Assembly: GCA_023846275.1 (NCBI GenBank)
Contig: CM043868.1
Location: 1,445,153-1,509,152 of the forward strand
Reading direction: 5' to 3'
Length of the DNA: 64,000 nt
Source: Vanilla planifolia
Lineage: Eukaryota; Streptophyta; Magnoliopsida; Asparagales; Orchidaceae
In this document: positions 1-13,200 of the stretch, one piece after another
Layout of the letters: each line of letters starts with the position of its first letter
How positions within the stretch are numbered: the first letter of the stretch is position 1
Notes under the pieces: model-generated
What the model saw: the letters and a program-made list of their open reading frames with translations, nothing else
Databases searched by the model: none
What the model was told of the DNA's origin: nothing
Translations under genes and position numbers: made by a program

Positions 1-1600
1 TTATCAAGGATTGTGTTAGATGTTTAATGGATTTCATTATCATTTGCATTCATATTTCCTAATTATTTATTTGTTATATTATCGTATTGTGGATTGTTGT
101 TGTTGGTAAGATAAGTTGTGGATAAATTACTTATAGATATTGTGAACTCACTAATATATGTTAGCATTTTATCCCAACCAAGGTGAACCCAATTTAAAAT
201 TAACAGGTGATTAGTTAGCAATGAAACATGATCCATTTAAGGTACATATTGCTAGAATAATAATTAGATTGGGAGATCATGACTCACAATTTGAATATCA
301 AGGAAAAGGAATTGAAAGTGGCTAGTCAAGTATGTCATCAGTTCATAAATTGTGTTGCACCAAAGGATTAAAAAATTCTCATTGTTTAAAAGACAGAGTG
401 TGATGCATTTCCATGTTTTTGAGCTATTTCTTTTTTTGCACTGGATTAGTGATATCAAAGAAATATGGAGGTTAAACCTTATGGAATTGCTTCATCAATT
501 ATGTAGTTGATATCCTTCAGCTTATCTATGTAAACAAGTTAAGACAATTTTCTTTTTAAATTGAATAACATTAGCTAGCTCATCTAATAATAAGTCTCAC
601 CTTGCTCTAGGCTTTTCTTTATGCCTCTCATCTCCATTTATGTTAGCTACCTCATCACTCCAATCCTTTAGAGGATCCATTTTGCACATAGAGGCTTTAG
701 CATTAAAATTGTTATTGTATTTTGATCAATATATAAATATATAACAGATAGCAAGAATCATTACATGGTATAATAGTCTTAATTGCATGTGTAGTTCTCT
801 TCTATGACTATATACCCCACTCACATTAGTTTACATTAAGTATCTCAGAGCACCTAAGTGACAAATTAATTCAACACCATTATTTTTAAATATATATATA
901 TACATCTATGTACATATATGTATATGTATGTATACATGCAAATACTAAAATGTTTTTTAATAGAAAATAAAATATTTGTTCATTCATTAATTAATTACAT
1001 ATTACCTTTAGGTGATGTTATTTCCTTTCTAACTATTTAGTACTACATGTAAAGCAATAGTTGATGAATGTTTATGTGCAATCAATCCCACATTTAAATG
1101 TGAATTTTTAATCAAACGATGGTGTTATAAGATTGTCATCTTAGTATTATGCCACTGATACCCTCTATTCATGATGTTATGATTCCTTTTGCAAGTGAAT
1201 AGTTCTTGCAGCTATTCATACGTGGTTGATTGAACTAATCATTTTAGTGTGAGTTCTTGGATGAATGAACAATAGTTATTCACTACACTACAATGAGGTG
1301 TGAGTTGTACTATTTCATAGGCCTATTCTAAGCTATCAATAAATTAATCAAGGGAATTTCCATGAGTACTTCCTCTTCCATCTGTTCTATTTAAGTATGA
1401 GTACTGGTCATATCAACCTTGGCATCGTATATTGAATTAGCAGTGCATACCAGCTCAAGAATCATATAAGAATGACATTGATTGTTGAGTTTAATGACCT
1501 AAAACCCCACTAAATTCTAAAGTTGTGTTTAAGCATCATCATGAAGTAGCTTTTATATGATTAGATTATAAACTTTGTACAAAGTTGGTAGATAATAAAC
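1..1600. other. AT-rich DNA without recognisable gene
   Basis: No reading frame longer than about 64 codons and no recognisable peptide motif is seen here. A TA/TG-rich simple-sequence stretch lies at about 890-940. The 3' part may be the decayed tail of the minus-strand LINE that occupies 1.6-5.4 kb, but no poly-A or target-site duplication could be fixed. Confidence 0.5.
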
Positions 1601-1900
1601 ACCTTAGTTTACTAGCTTAATCAAATCTCTAACGTGTTTAGGAAGTTTATGAGCATTCCACTTGTGTAACTCTTCGATTTATAATAGATTTAAAAAGGGA
1701 ACAAGCCACCTTGATTGCTTTTTTTTCCTACAAGTTTTAGGAGATGCAAATGCCCATTGTGTCATCTTAAATTTGATGGATGATTTTTTATATGCTCCAT
1801 TGTGTTTTATAAGTACCTATAATCATTCCAAATGCTTCCTTGTAATCCTTCTCAATAATTTCTTGAATAATATTATGCTCCATACATTTGCACATAGATT

Positions 1901-2122
1901 TTATAATGCTCTGAAAGCTATTGCTAGAACATAAATTGAACATATTGTTTCAACAAAAGCATGCATAGGTGCACCATGGTGATCTTTCATGATAGCTCTA
2001 ACAAATGTGTTATTGAATTTTGTAAAGACATAAATGTTACTTTTAACTTCATTGGTTAAAGTTGGAATCCAATGGATCTTATTAATGCATTTCATAGCCA
2101 TTTGATCAAATGGTAGATACAA
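1901..2122 (-). pseudogene. LINE RNase H domain remnant
   Basis: The minus-strand 73-codon frame contains WIPTLTNEVKSNIY, then a run ending in IMKDHHGAPMHAFVE. This matches the start of the RNase H domain that follows RT in many plant L1 elements, where a Trp-Pro-rich lead-in is followed by a K-x-N-x-D-G strand and a later R-D-H-x-G turn. The first catalytic Asp of the family is not preserved. Downstream codons on the same strand are broken. It lies at the 3' end of the LINE remnant, as expected for that domain. The family resemblance is moderate because only about 50 residues can be aligned by eye. Confidence 0.55.
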
Positions 2123-2429
2123 TCCTAATTGAGCAAGAAGTGTATCTTTTTGCCTTGCCTATAACATTAAGAAGCAATTGAAAGTATTAACACCATCAGA
2201 GTTTATGTTGAATATGACACAATGCACGAAAGTATTTCAAAGTGTCTAGTTTTCTAGCTATGTGACTATTATGCTCTAATTTTATCCTCATATTTTCAAC
2301 CAATATAGAATTCTTAGATAGCAATCTCCATGTTCTTTTCATTGAATATGTCAATATGATTTCATTGAGATTCTTATTGCCCAATCCATTTTCATTCTAT
2401 TAATTGACTTTATCAACCCTTTTTGAATG

Positions 2430-3000
2430 TTATTTAAAATTTCTCTACCAATAGTAAAGTTTGATTATTCTAGGGAAATGGTTGTTACAAGGACAAACTA
2501 CAATTTGTTGGCCAAAAGTTTGCAAAGAAATTTGGTAGCAAAATCACACACATTTATTGGTCTAAATTCTTGAAATTTAGTAAATTTGCTACATTTTGTA
2601 TAAGGATTGTATTTCCATTGGAAATGCCTTTAAGATTTAAATTTCCAACAAATAAATCCTGTGCTACCTTAAGTAGATCTAGTGAAATAATATTCTAACC
2701 TTTAGTGAAAAAAAATGTCATTAAAACCATCTACATTAAGGCACTATTTAAGTCAAGTTGAAATATTACTTGCTTAAGGTCTTTAACAACTTCTTTTAAT
2801 AGAAATTGGTTTTTTGCATCTAAAATTATCCATGGGATGTTGTTTATGATTTTTTCATCACCAAATATTTCTTTATTAGCAAGCAAGGATTGGAAAATTG
2901 TCACTACTCTTTTCTAAACCTACTTCTACTTAAACAATTTTGAACCATTGAAATGTAGTATTTTTTTTATGTAAAGCCTTGATATTTTCTCTTTTACTAA
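2430..3000 (-). pseudogene. LINE reverse transcriptase remnant
   Basis: On the minus strand, conceptual translation in shifting frames gives EIFGDEKIINNIPWI, VIFQLDLNSALM, FFFTKG, NIISLDLLKVAQDLF and KGISNGNTILIQNVANLLNF. These follow the known order of the N-terminal half of plant L1 RT: the LNSAPGPDG-type turn, the FF-x-K-x-W segment, and the N-x-T-x-I-x-L-I-P-K strand. The last of these here reads NTILIQNVAN. Several stops interrupt it. It lies between the linker at 3,024-3,209 and the RNase H piece, as expected. Confidence 0.7.
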
Positions 3001-3023
3001 GGAATGAAAACATCTACAAACCC

Positions 3024-3209
3024 TTATTTTATATTTTTTTCTCCAACTTTTTGATACCAATAAATTTCTTCATTACAAAGTTCATTTAATAATTGCTCAT
3101 TTGCCTTGCTAAGATTGTTCCAATCTTCCTCTATGCTATTTTCTTGAAACCTATGCTCATGTTCCTTCACAAGTACTTCAGCTTCCTTTATTGCTTTAAA
3201 AATGTCCAA
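3024..3209 (-). pseudogene. LINE ORF2 endonuclease-RT linker
   Basis: This minus-strand 61-codon frame is rich in Glu, Lys and Leu and reads like the helical linker between endonuclease and RT of plant LINEs. It starts DIFKAIKEAEVLVKEHEHRF and later has LLNELCNEEIYWYQKVGEKN. The last part resembles the family pattern of E-E-x-x-W-x-Q-K followed by a G-x-x-N-T-K motif. It is the longest uninterrupted piece of this LINE. A similar motif recurs in the second LINE at about 15,870-15,960, which suggests related families. Confidence 0.75.
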
Positions 3210-3419
3210 AAAAGTGTTGTGATTCCATTGTCTAAGACAATCCTTTCATCTCCTCATTTTGAAAGCTAGATCTTTCATTCTTGATTAATGAGTAGAATCA
3301 GCACAACTATTTTCAACCAATTTATAAAGCTTCAATGTGAGATCAACATAATTTGAAACTTGAATTTCGTGGGACTAGATTACTATTATTTATGTTAATG
3401 TAAAAAAAAGAGTGATTCA

Positions 3420-3900
3420 AACCTATTTTACAAAGACAATGAACACTTGCAGTTGGATTAAATTCTATTCATCTTTATTGGCTAAAAGTCTATCTAATCT
3501 TTTCTGAACCTGATGGCCTTTCCTTTTTCTAACCCAAGTATAAGGTTAGCCCTTAAATGGATATTCAATTGCATTACAATCATTTATGCAAATTGTGAAA
3601 TCATATGTGGCTTCCATGGTTGGGATTAAGCAACCCTTATATTCATTCATTAACCCTATCACATTGAATTCCCCACCAAATAAATAAGGATTTTTCATAC
3701 TTGCACCAATTTGTGCTCGTTGATTCTAGAGTTTTTTTCCTTTGAGATCTAATGCACTTAACATATTAAAGGTTAAAAAGAACTGGTAACCTAATTTCCT
3801 TAATCCATTATTTGGATGTGCAAAAATTGATCCTTGTGTTGAACCCTTTCATATTGGACCTTGTCATTCCATAATACTCATATTTTGTTAGTTGAATTTC
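3420..3900 (-). pseudogene. LINE endonuclease (EEP family) remnant
   Basis: Minus-strand translation near 3,550-3,700 gives PYLFGGEFNVIGLMNEYKG, then a helix-like run ending ATYDFTICINDCNAIEYPF. This is the second half of the LINE apurinic-like endonuclease, where the family has G-G-D-F-N-x-I. Here the catalytic Asp is replaced by Glu (GGEFN). Downstream, a piece reads VRKRKGHQVQKRLDRLLANK, matching the family's W-x-R-L-D-R-x-L-x-N segment. The upstream half of the endonuclease was not found. Confidence 0.7.
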
Positions 3901-6061
3901 TAATGTAATGAAGGAAACCTTTTGTAGCTACCAAAACTTGTAGCTTATCTTTATGAGCCTTTTGTTCCAACATTACATCTAGTGTTACTTTGTGAGATAT
4001 GATAATATGCCTATGAAAGGACAATGATTTTACCATTTAACCTCAATATCTTATAATAGTGGATTATTCATCAATTGATCTGACATCCACAATTTATATA
4101 GATCTCACACTTCAAGAATTCTCTTTAAATTTGGGACATTGCTTAATGTTTTTCTTAGCTTTTCTTCTAGATATTGGAGTTCGAACTAGAGTGAAATCAT
4201 CTTGTTCTAGATGTGTTAAACAAGAATATATCTATTTTTTAGGAAATGCAATGCTAATGTCTTTTGATTATTTTAAGTCTAGCCTTTTTCTTTTTTCATT
4301 AGGTTTACATCTCTAAGTTGGATGTCAAACTATTATTTTAAAGTTTTCTTTCTCTGTAATGATCACGTAAACATTTGAAAGTCTTATTAATATAGGACTA
4401 CAAACATTGCCAATCGAATAGAATGTTCCATTGATTGACTACAATTCTTTGTTGTTTGACAAGGATTTCCTTTCTCTACTAATTGATATTTGACCAATGC
4501 AAATTATGCTTTAGAAAGATAGGCTCCAATTTCATTAGCTCTCATGGTTAGCATGTATAGTTGGCTTTGCATTTGGTAATTATCAAAAATTTTCCATTTC
4601 TTAATTTAAATATGTTTGATTTGTAACCTTATTAATATCTTCTACAATTTCAGTAGTAGTTCCTTTCCTTGTAATAACTTTAAATTAAAAATTCACTGGA
4701 CCTTTCTCATAGCAATAATAGTAGTAGCAACGAAGGATATCATATTAAATCTTCTACCAAAAACTATTCAACCATTTCCTTTCATAGTGATTCAAATTCT
4801 TTTTAGTAACTCCTTTAGCAAATCAACTTCAATGCAAATCCCAATAATGCTTGGCCTTATTAAATTTTGTGTTGCAGCATCCACTTTTAGAGGCTTCCCG
4901 ATAGTGGATGCTATTGAAAATAATTTCATCTTGTTGAATAAATGTACTAAGAGGTGTTCTAAAGATATTCATGAAAGAATAATCAAAGATTTGGTGTTTA
5001 ATTGGAACTCCTGGTGCCATTTCAAAACCTTCATCTAGTAATTCATGACTTTCCATGAGTGATGTAATTAATAGCAAAGATAATCATCTTCTTTGTTAAT
5101 GTGAAGAAGTACATGCCTATTATTTATGGCCCTAATTTTCACTTGTCCTTGAAATCCATTTGTTTACATAGCTTTTCTAATTACTTCCTTTCTTGGCCTC
5201 TTAAATCAACCAATTTAAATGATTATGGCATTTTTTATCTCCCTTTCCATAATAATAACTTTATATTTCTTTTTGAAGTTTGATGGGGACTTAATTTTGA
5301 TTAGAGATTTGTCAATTTCTTCCCAACACATCAACAAAAGATTGAGTGAGGGAGGGGGTAGGGGGAATGCCTTATCACTCCTTGTGGTATGCTATACAAC
5401 TTATGTTAATTCATGATCTTTGAAATCAATTAAGAAAACCAAACGTTAAGTGAATCCTATCATCAAGTTGTTGTCACACATCACCACTACACTATCACCA
5501 CATCATGACTCCACCATCACTACACTATCAATGTAGGCAAACTTAGTATTTACTCCACATTACATTATATACAAATACTAAAATTTTTCTTTTCTTATGC
5601 ATTCCAATATGCCATCATCAAACTACTATATAATAAGAACATATAAGATCATAATGAATTAATGTAGGTATAATACCTATAGAATTCAAAGTTTTTAGGA
5701 ACTATTACATAATTTGATAATAATACACCATATGGTTTGAAAATCCATACAAAATGCTTCATTTCTTTATCAAGCATCATATCTACCAATTATCCTAATG
5801 GTGCCTAGTTTGTTAATCATCCACAACTACAATATGCTAAAAAATGTTGATTAAGCCATTGTCATAGGCTTAATAGGAAACATTAATACCAAAGCTTGAC
5901 ATATAAATATCATTAAGTTGTGCTAAGCCTAGTCTATGTAAGGAGCATACATAATCAATCACATGCTACAACTATAAAACATATAAAAGCCAAACATGCA
6001 TGTGTAAAACCAATATTTTCTTACTTATTATGTAGCTTACTAACCACCCTGAGCATTTTAC

Positions 6062-6236
6062 AAACCTTATACTATCCACCTTTTTGTGGCATATCACCAC
6101 CCAAGTTTATTACAACTTTATGTGACTCTTCACTACCTAGGCTTTATTACACCTTTTACTTGGCTTATCATCAACTAAGCTTCATTACACATTTATGTGG
6201 CTCAAAATTACCTAAGCTTTATTACATATTCCCTTC
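6062..6236. repeat. 37-bp minisatellite, about four copies
   Basis: Four diverged units are visible, each ending in a variant of AAGCTTTATTACA followed by a TTATGTGGCT-like tail. Unit starts are near 6,093, 6,128, 6,165 and 6,203, with a partial unit before them. The array keeps a plus-strand frame open, giving repeated peptides that end in LPRLYY, LSFITH and LPKLYY. No function is implied. Confidence 0.6.
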
Positions 6237-6469
6237 AACATGAAACTCTATTATATGAATAAAACATGATGCTCCATTTGATCTTCTGCACTACAATTAG
6301 AAAACTTACCTTGTTTTGAAATTGGGATATGCAAAGTTGTAGCATCCCTTTAATATGAGGCTCCTACTTTCACTCCTTTGCAACATGAATTCCTCCTCTT
6401 ATACCCATTAGCTACACTATAACTCAAATTTTCCTTTCCTTTCCTTCCTTAATTAATTCCTGATAAATT

Positions 6470-6548
6470 TTATATATGTATATATGTATGTTTGTATGCA
6501 TGCATGTATGTATGCATGTAGGTGTGTATGTATATATATATATATATA
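6470..6548. repeat. TATG/TATA simple-sequence repeat
   Basis: An imperfect run of TATA, TATG, TGTA and GCATG units ends in an uninterrupted (AT)n block. Confidence 0.8.
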
Positions 6549-8518
6549 AGGCTTAGTATATCCCTTAAATTTAATATGATAAATTTTAGAATTTTTCAAC
6601 AAGCTTTAGCTATTTATTATATTATTAAATTTCTTCTAATCTCAATGAAGTTGCTACATTAGATTTCATTTAGTATATTCTTTTATATCTATCAATTTGT
6701 GCTCTCCTTTAAGATTCTCATATGTGCTACAATTGATATGATCTTTTTATAAAATTTTCTTTTAAGGTCTCTTTTTAGTATTCTTATTCATATTAAAATT
6801 TCATGTACAATGATATTTTTTAGCCATATCATAAATGTATATAAAAAGCATTGAGTTTTTACAATAAAATGACTTGTTTCTTTTTCTTGGATTGAAAAAT
6901 GTCCTTATGAACTATGCTAGGGGCATGAACTTATGTTATTCTTATGAAAGCCTTCCTTCAAATTCTTAAGGCTTAGGAAGAGGTCCTAAAGTTCTAAATG
7001 AAGGTTCTCAAAACTGATGATGGTCCTTTAGAGCTTCTCTCCTTCTTGATGCTAATTCCTTTCTACTTTACAATATTCTACTTGAGGATAATTTCCTCAT
7101 GAAGACTTCTTGATACTTCCTCATATATACTAGAACCACTTCAGGATTCAAACTATTCTTGTCACAAGGCCTCCATGATAAGAGTTAATGCTAAATATGA
7201 CCTCTTAATAATATGTTAGATAAACAAGGGTTGTTATTTGATCAGAATTGTAAAGGTAATGAGTTTGAGAACTTTATATTAATAAGTATTTAAACAATTA
7301 TGAAGTTTCACATGAAGAAATTAGTGTCTTCATAAGAGTAAGTTGAATTATGGATCTTTTATAAATTATGGAAGCCTCAAGATAATTTGTTTTTAGAAAG
7401 AACAAGATAAGTTTGAAATTACCTTTTTTTTGAGATGCATTAAAGGTGTAAAGATGTTTAGGTTATTTACTAAAAATAAGTAGCCTAAGCAAACAACCAA
7501 TCATGAAAGATTGGGCTACCTAAACTAATATGCCTTCATAGAAGTGAGGAGGGAACCATCATAAACGACCCATAAGATTAAACACATGCTTAGAGGATCC
7601 TACTCAAAATAATTTCCATGGATCAAAATTCATTAACCCAAATGATCCTAAAAAAATTGGTCACCTAATATAAAAGAAACCAGCTCAAATGAGCCTACAC
7701 AAATGGTCCACGTTGATCAAAATCACAAAACTAAGAAAAAAAAAGAAAAACAAGAAGGATAAATATCTCTATCATGTCAATCAAGGATTGACTGGTCCAA
7801 TATATATTTAGTATAACATATATATGTATGAAATCTTATGTTTAAAACCTAATAAATACAAAATGATTTTGTAAAAACATTAGTTAAAAAACATTTTTGC
7901 AAAAGTTATTATTTCACATACTCATAATCTCACCTTTTAAGATCTTAGTGTCTTAGGGTATTAATTCATAGGTTTCCATATTCCATTTTCAAAAAAAAAA
8001 GAATGAATAAAATCTACACAATTGGTCAAATATTACATCAACCTTAAAATCCTACCAGCTTTGCTTTAAGTCATAGATCTACACTATAGTTCTTTAAGTC
8101 TAATCAACTATTAGCTCATGCTTAAATGTACTTTCTAAGTAGTTTTGTGGAGATTTTTATATTCAAGTAAAGAAAAGAATTAGATCGTAAATATTATTTT
8201 TTAACATCAAACATTCCATAATAGTTCGAAGGAGTCAAAAATCTCCCTTTTTGTTAATAACAAAATAATAGTTATATTTGAAATGAAAATAAAAATATAT
8301 AGAAACATAATAAGGAATACATGATCCCCTTTAATATATGAATACATTTCATAAGTAAGGAGATAGTTATATGAAGAAATATTTTATTTGATAATAATAA
8401 ATGACACAAAACCATTCTATTTCATTTTAGTACAAGTTCAAATATCATTACCTAATAACATAATGTATTACAAAAAATAATAGTGCGTAATACATTTTCA
8501 ATTAAATTATTTTTCCCT

Positions 8519-8536
8519 CCCCCCCCCCCCCCCCCC
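8519..8536. repeat. Poly-C tract
   Basis: About 18 consecutive cytosines on the plus strand, flanked by T-rich sequence. This is unusual in so AT-rich a region. It may be a true homopolymer, and its length is prone to sequencing and assembly error. Confidence 0.85.
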
Positions 8537-9999
8537 TTTTTCATACATCAAATAATGATTATCTAACACTACTCATTATCCTCATCTTCTCTTTTAAGGC
8601 ATGAATTAATACATTTTTTAAATCTTTAAATTTTTTGTTAGAGCAGGATTCACCAATTTGCTATTAATGTAGTTCTAATTGTTTGAAGTCACATGGTCTT
8701 TTTGAATCAATGAATACTAGTAGGCTTCTAGAGGATAAGTGGGTTATTATCTATCTCCAAATGATGATGTGCCTCTTGTTGATACAAAGGTGAAGTTTCT
8801 ATAGGCCACTACTCAATTTGTGTAATAGGAGGTGCTTAGAAAACTCTAGTTAATGTGGTTAGGATACTCCTCAATTTCTTGGTGTCTAAGTTTAAGAACT
8901 AAGAACCATATGAGATGAAAAAATCATAGATATCACACATCCAACATGTGGATATTGGATGTGGATCAAATAAAGAAGTTGACTAATGACTAATCATAGA
9001 TATAATCCTTAAGAATAGATGAAAGGGATGGTTTATTATAAAAGGTTCCTAAAACATTTCAAGATCACTCAAGAAAAATATCAAAATATCTATACTCAAA
9101 ATAAAATTTTAAGAGAGCATGGATTTTTAGGTTGAATAGAACCAACTAACCATTATATCATAAATACTATGAAAATAGTATACTAAATATTATACATAAA
9201 TGCTTTTAAATTAGTGGTCAAAATTGTGAAGATAGGCTTTTACAGAATCCAAAACTTTCGAGTAATAAATTTTTTCATTCCTAAAGAATGAAAAAACTTG
9301 TGTGCTTTCAAAAATGTGAAAATGGCAGTCATAAAGTATGAATTCCAAATTAGAGATTGATGACACATCTCCAAAATTCAAAGGAGTAGGTGATGTAATG
9401 GTGTAGTTTTTTAGCCTAGATCTAATAAGAGAAGGTGCAAACTCAACTTGATATTGTCTTTAACTTAAAGGATTCTTTCTTCTAGAAGGAATTCTTAGGT
9501 TGAGGAATTTTCTAGGAATTGATTTCAATTAAAAAAAATTTAAATTAATGAAATTTTCTTAAAATTCACAAATTTAATAAGTAGAACCAAGGATGTTAAC
9601 CTAAGGTTACAAGATTTGAAGCAACATTGAAAGGATAAAACACAAAAATTGCATCCTCATCACTTAGGCTTCAAGTGAATGGCTTTCATCCAAGACCATG
9701 AATTTATATATTCTAGGATGACCGATTAGATGACTTAATTGATCAGTCAAATGATTTGATCATTTCAACCCAAACCATGATAAATTTTATTCCTAATTTA
9801 AGAAAAAGTATTTTTGAACAAACAATCTAATGCATTCAACTTACATAGTAAGATGGCATGATTAATAATGATATGATAAAATAATTTGATGTATATAATA
9901 AATAGTATAACACCTAATTGACAATCTAATTAATTTAGTCTTACAAAAAAGTAAATTTCACATAAATAGAACATCTACACCTAGGTTCCTCTAATTGTT

Positions 10000-10240
10000 C
10001 ACAAAAAGTTTTGAGACCTAATTAGTGGTGAAAATGTTGGCTATTGCTAACCAAGTTTAATTTGAGTCAATAGATTAAGGACCTTATTAATAAGAACCCA
10101 GTTGTGTGAATGAAGACATTTCTTCCATGAACACCTATTATCTAGGCATTACATGCTTTCTTTGGTTTTATTAAGGAAACACATATATAATCAACATCAT
10201 GAACATTAAGTTTTGGGACCCAAACCAAATTGGGTCGAAA
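10000..10240 (-). pseudogene. Possible Ty1-copia gag/protease boundary remnant
   Basis: Minus-strand translation gives TQFGLGPK, then across a frameshift DVDYICVSLIKPKKACNA, then IIGVHGRNVFIH. The order resembles the stretch between gag and protease in copia elements, where a G-P-K or W-V-P-K motif precedes the D-S-G-C-S-R-H-M-T-G protease motif. In this copy D-S-G is replaced by I-G-V. Only about 70 residues can be matched by eye and the flanks give no further support, so this remains a weak call. Confidence 0.3.
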
Positions 10241-13200
10241 TAAATTATAATGAATAGTTTTAAATTAAGTTTAATTATCCACTCAACCTAGATACACTCA
10301 AGTTTCTTTTTTATCAAAGTAATACATGACATATTAATATAATGATTAAGCTAATATAGAGGATCTTATTTAGATTTTATTTAATTTATTATATTTTTAG
10401 ATTACTAGGGGTTATAATGTGTTAGATATAGATGATTCTCATATTATTTTTTTATATTTTTATATATTTATTATTTTTACATGTTTTATTAAGAAGAAAC
10501 ATTTTGTCATATTTTTAGTATAGTTTTTATTTTTAATTTAATAAATAAGCTTTAGTGGAATAAAAATAATAGTTTAATGTAATTAAATAATAAGAAGGCT
10601 TGAGGATCTTTGGTGCTTAGGAGAGCACACTTATAACTAAAAGAGTGCAACTCAACTAAAAAAGTAGAATTTAAATCTCATTATCCATCCTTCCTACTAT
10701 CATCCCATAATAGGACATCCATCTTGCCCCCACCCTTTATTATTTGATAATGTAGAATAAGACATATAAAGATGATAATTGGGTTAATCCCACTATTTCT
10801 ATTTAGCATTAATTTAGTTTAATTTATTTTTCATTCATTATAGGTTGTAATAAGTCACATATATAAGAACTTTATTGTGTTTTTATCCTTTTCTATAGTT
10901 TATTCTTTATGTATATCTTTAACTAAGAAGGAAACTATTGTTAGATTTTTATCAATGTTTTGCTTTATACTTTTTATAAATATATTTTATAAAAAAGAAA
11001 CTAAAAAATTTGATTTTATAAAAAAAAGTTGAAGAGCTTTATGCTTAGAAGAGCTACATAGAAGGGCATAAGATACCCATCCTTCACATCATCATCCCAC
11101 TATAGGATACTCATCCTTCCTTCATCCCACATCATCTAATATTAGAGATAATTGAGATCCAACAATAACATTTTCCAAGTTGCACTTTTCTTCCATCATT
11201 TTAGTATCAAAGCCTCCTTCACAGTTTTCTATACTCCATAATGAGCAACCACAACTAGTCAATTTCTCTCAACTTCTAAGCCTTCAATGATGCCCTCTTA
11301 TTAACCATGCAATAGTTCTTTTAAAGTTATAAAAAATAAAGAAAAAATAATAAATCTATCTAAGGATTTGGCTAAAAAGATAAGTTGTGAAAAAGATGGA
11401 CCTACAAAGATTGCTATCTAGCTTAATGAGTATCCTCTTAAATACAACTCTATAGGCAAAGTTTATCTTGACAGGACTAAAGTAAAATATATTACATCAA
11501 GATGTTGATTGAGCTAATTCTGTAAATCCAATTTCAGTTTTCTTTTGTTTATTATATCTTTACATTATTATCTATTCTACAGCTCACACTTATTAAACAC
11601 TTTTGATATTTTTATTCACATCTATAAGTTTTATTATTTTTTTATTTTTATTAAAAATAGTATTTTTGTTATTCTTTTGTCTTATTTTGTTTTGCATTTC
11701 TATAAATATATTTTATGAAATAAAAATAAAGGAAACTGATTTAATAAAAAAAATCCACCAATAGTTGCTAAAAAAAATTATACACAAAATCAATAGAGTT
11801 CAACTCTACGTAGTAAAGAAGCTAATACTTGTATTGAGAGTGTGTTGTGGTCATATGAAGGAAGAAAATCATAAGCCATCTATTTTGAAAAATATTACTA
11901 TTAATTTCAATAGATATACTATTATTCTTTTCTTTGTTTACTAAACATTTTACATTGTGTTAACATTTTATGAAATATCATATATTAAAAAAATTAGTAT
12001 ATTTTCTTTTTTTTTTAAGTTTCTAATGTTTAATTTTAAAGAGAAATATTTGCAATGGACAAAGAAATTTTAAATTTTTATTTTTAATATTTCCATAATA
12101 AGTGAAAATTGGATCACAATTTATTTTTCTTGTTTCATAAAATAAGAAATAAATAAGTAATTTTAAACCCTGAGGTTCTCCGTTTCAATTTTTACCCAAT
12201 ATGATTCATATAACAATTTTATCCATTTTAGATTTTAGCACGTAAAGGAAATTACAATAATAAAATTGAAAAAAATAAAAATTAATAAAATAGTAAACAC
12301 TAAAAGTACAATGTAAGTGCAATAATAAAATGAAATAAAAAAAATTGATGCAATTAAAATGATAAATAATTTGGGACAAACTATCTGACAAATTAACTCC
12401 AAAGTTTTCCTTCCTTCAAGCCACTTTTTGTTGTCAAATTCATTGTCACGAAAAAATTTGCATAGCTATTATTCCAAGAAGTAAACAAATCTCATGAGGA
12501 TTCACAATCAAAAACAAAGTTATAATCACTTAATGTAATTTTTCAACTCATTAAAATCTTTGCAAATGAATGCAAAAAATATGTTGTAATGCATGTAACA
12601 CAAAAGGAATAAGCATAATAATTAATTTATTAAGGCAAAACAAAACATTTCGACAATATAAGAAATAATTTCGATCTTAGTGAAAGTTCATTGACTAAAA
12701 TTTATGAAATATTGCAAACAATCATGAGAAATAAAATGCAAGCATTAACATCGTTGCATTAATGCCAAATTAGTATCAAAGTCAATGAAAACATGGAGGG
12801 AATAGAGTTGTTACCTCTATACAACATTTGTTTCCAAAATCTTATAATTTTTCACCCATAAACTTCTAATTATTTCATTTTAAAAAATTCAAAGAACTTA
12901 AAAATTTTAAACATTATTCTCATTGTAGTACTCATCCAAAGTTATCCTTTATTGTTCACTAAAAAGACCCAACCCATCCCTCTTCCATCTCTCCCAACTA
13001 AAAAAAAGCCCAAATCAACTGCCTTCACCTAATTATCAATGCATGGACTCCCTTAACTAGCATTTTTTTCACTTAACACTAGTCAAACCAACCTTATGCC
13101 ATCCCTTGTCTCTTTCCTCACTAATTTCAACTTCCACTATCAATAATTTTATTTTCTTGTCACATTGATGCCAGTAATGGTGATTAAACTTATCATCCAT

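Larger units (their letters stand above)
1600..5400 (-). mobile_element. Degenerate plant L1-type LINE (non-LTR retrotransposon)
   Basis: Read on the minus strand, this stretch shows the order expected of a plant L1 ORF2. The endonuclease piece is at about 3,420-3,900, the linker at 3,024-3,209, reverse transcriptase at about 2,430-3,000, and an RNase H-like piece at 1,901-2,122. Frames are broken by many stops and frameshifts, so it is a dead copy. The usual RT active-site segment between about 2,195 and 2,430 was not found and may be deleted or too diverged. The 4.4-5.3 kb part may be ORF1, but I could not recognise a domain there. Other small frames in the interval, such as plus-strand 1,662-1,934 and 4,616-5,038, look like shadows. 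The order and orientation are seen; the family assignment rests on known plant L1 motifs. Confidence 0.75.
5400..9950. other. AT-rich intergenic DNA
   Basis: No supported gene is seen. The 107-codon plus-strand frame at 5,920-6,243 is largely made by the 37-bp minisatellite described separately. A TA/TG-rich simple repeat lies at about 6,470-6,548, and a poly-C tract at about 8,519-8,536. I could not recognise any protein motif on either strand in the rest. Confidence 0.5.

Noticed and set aside
4616-5038. 140-codon plus-strand frame
   Set aside because: It is antisense to the LINE remnant and shows no domain; the strand with LINE motifs is the minus one.
5920-6243. 107-codon plus-strand frame as a gene
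   Set aside because: It is mostly made of a 37-bp minisatellite and has no known motif or good flanks.
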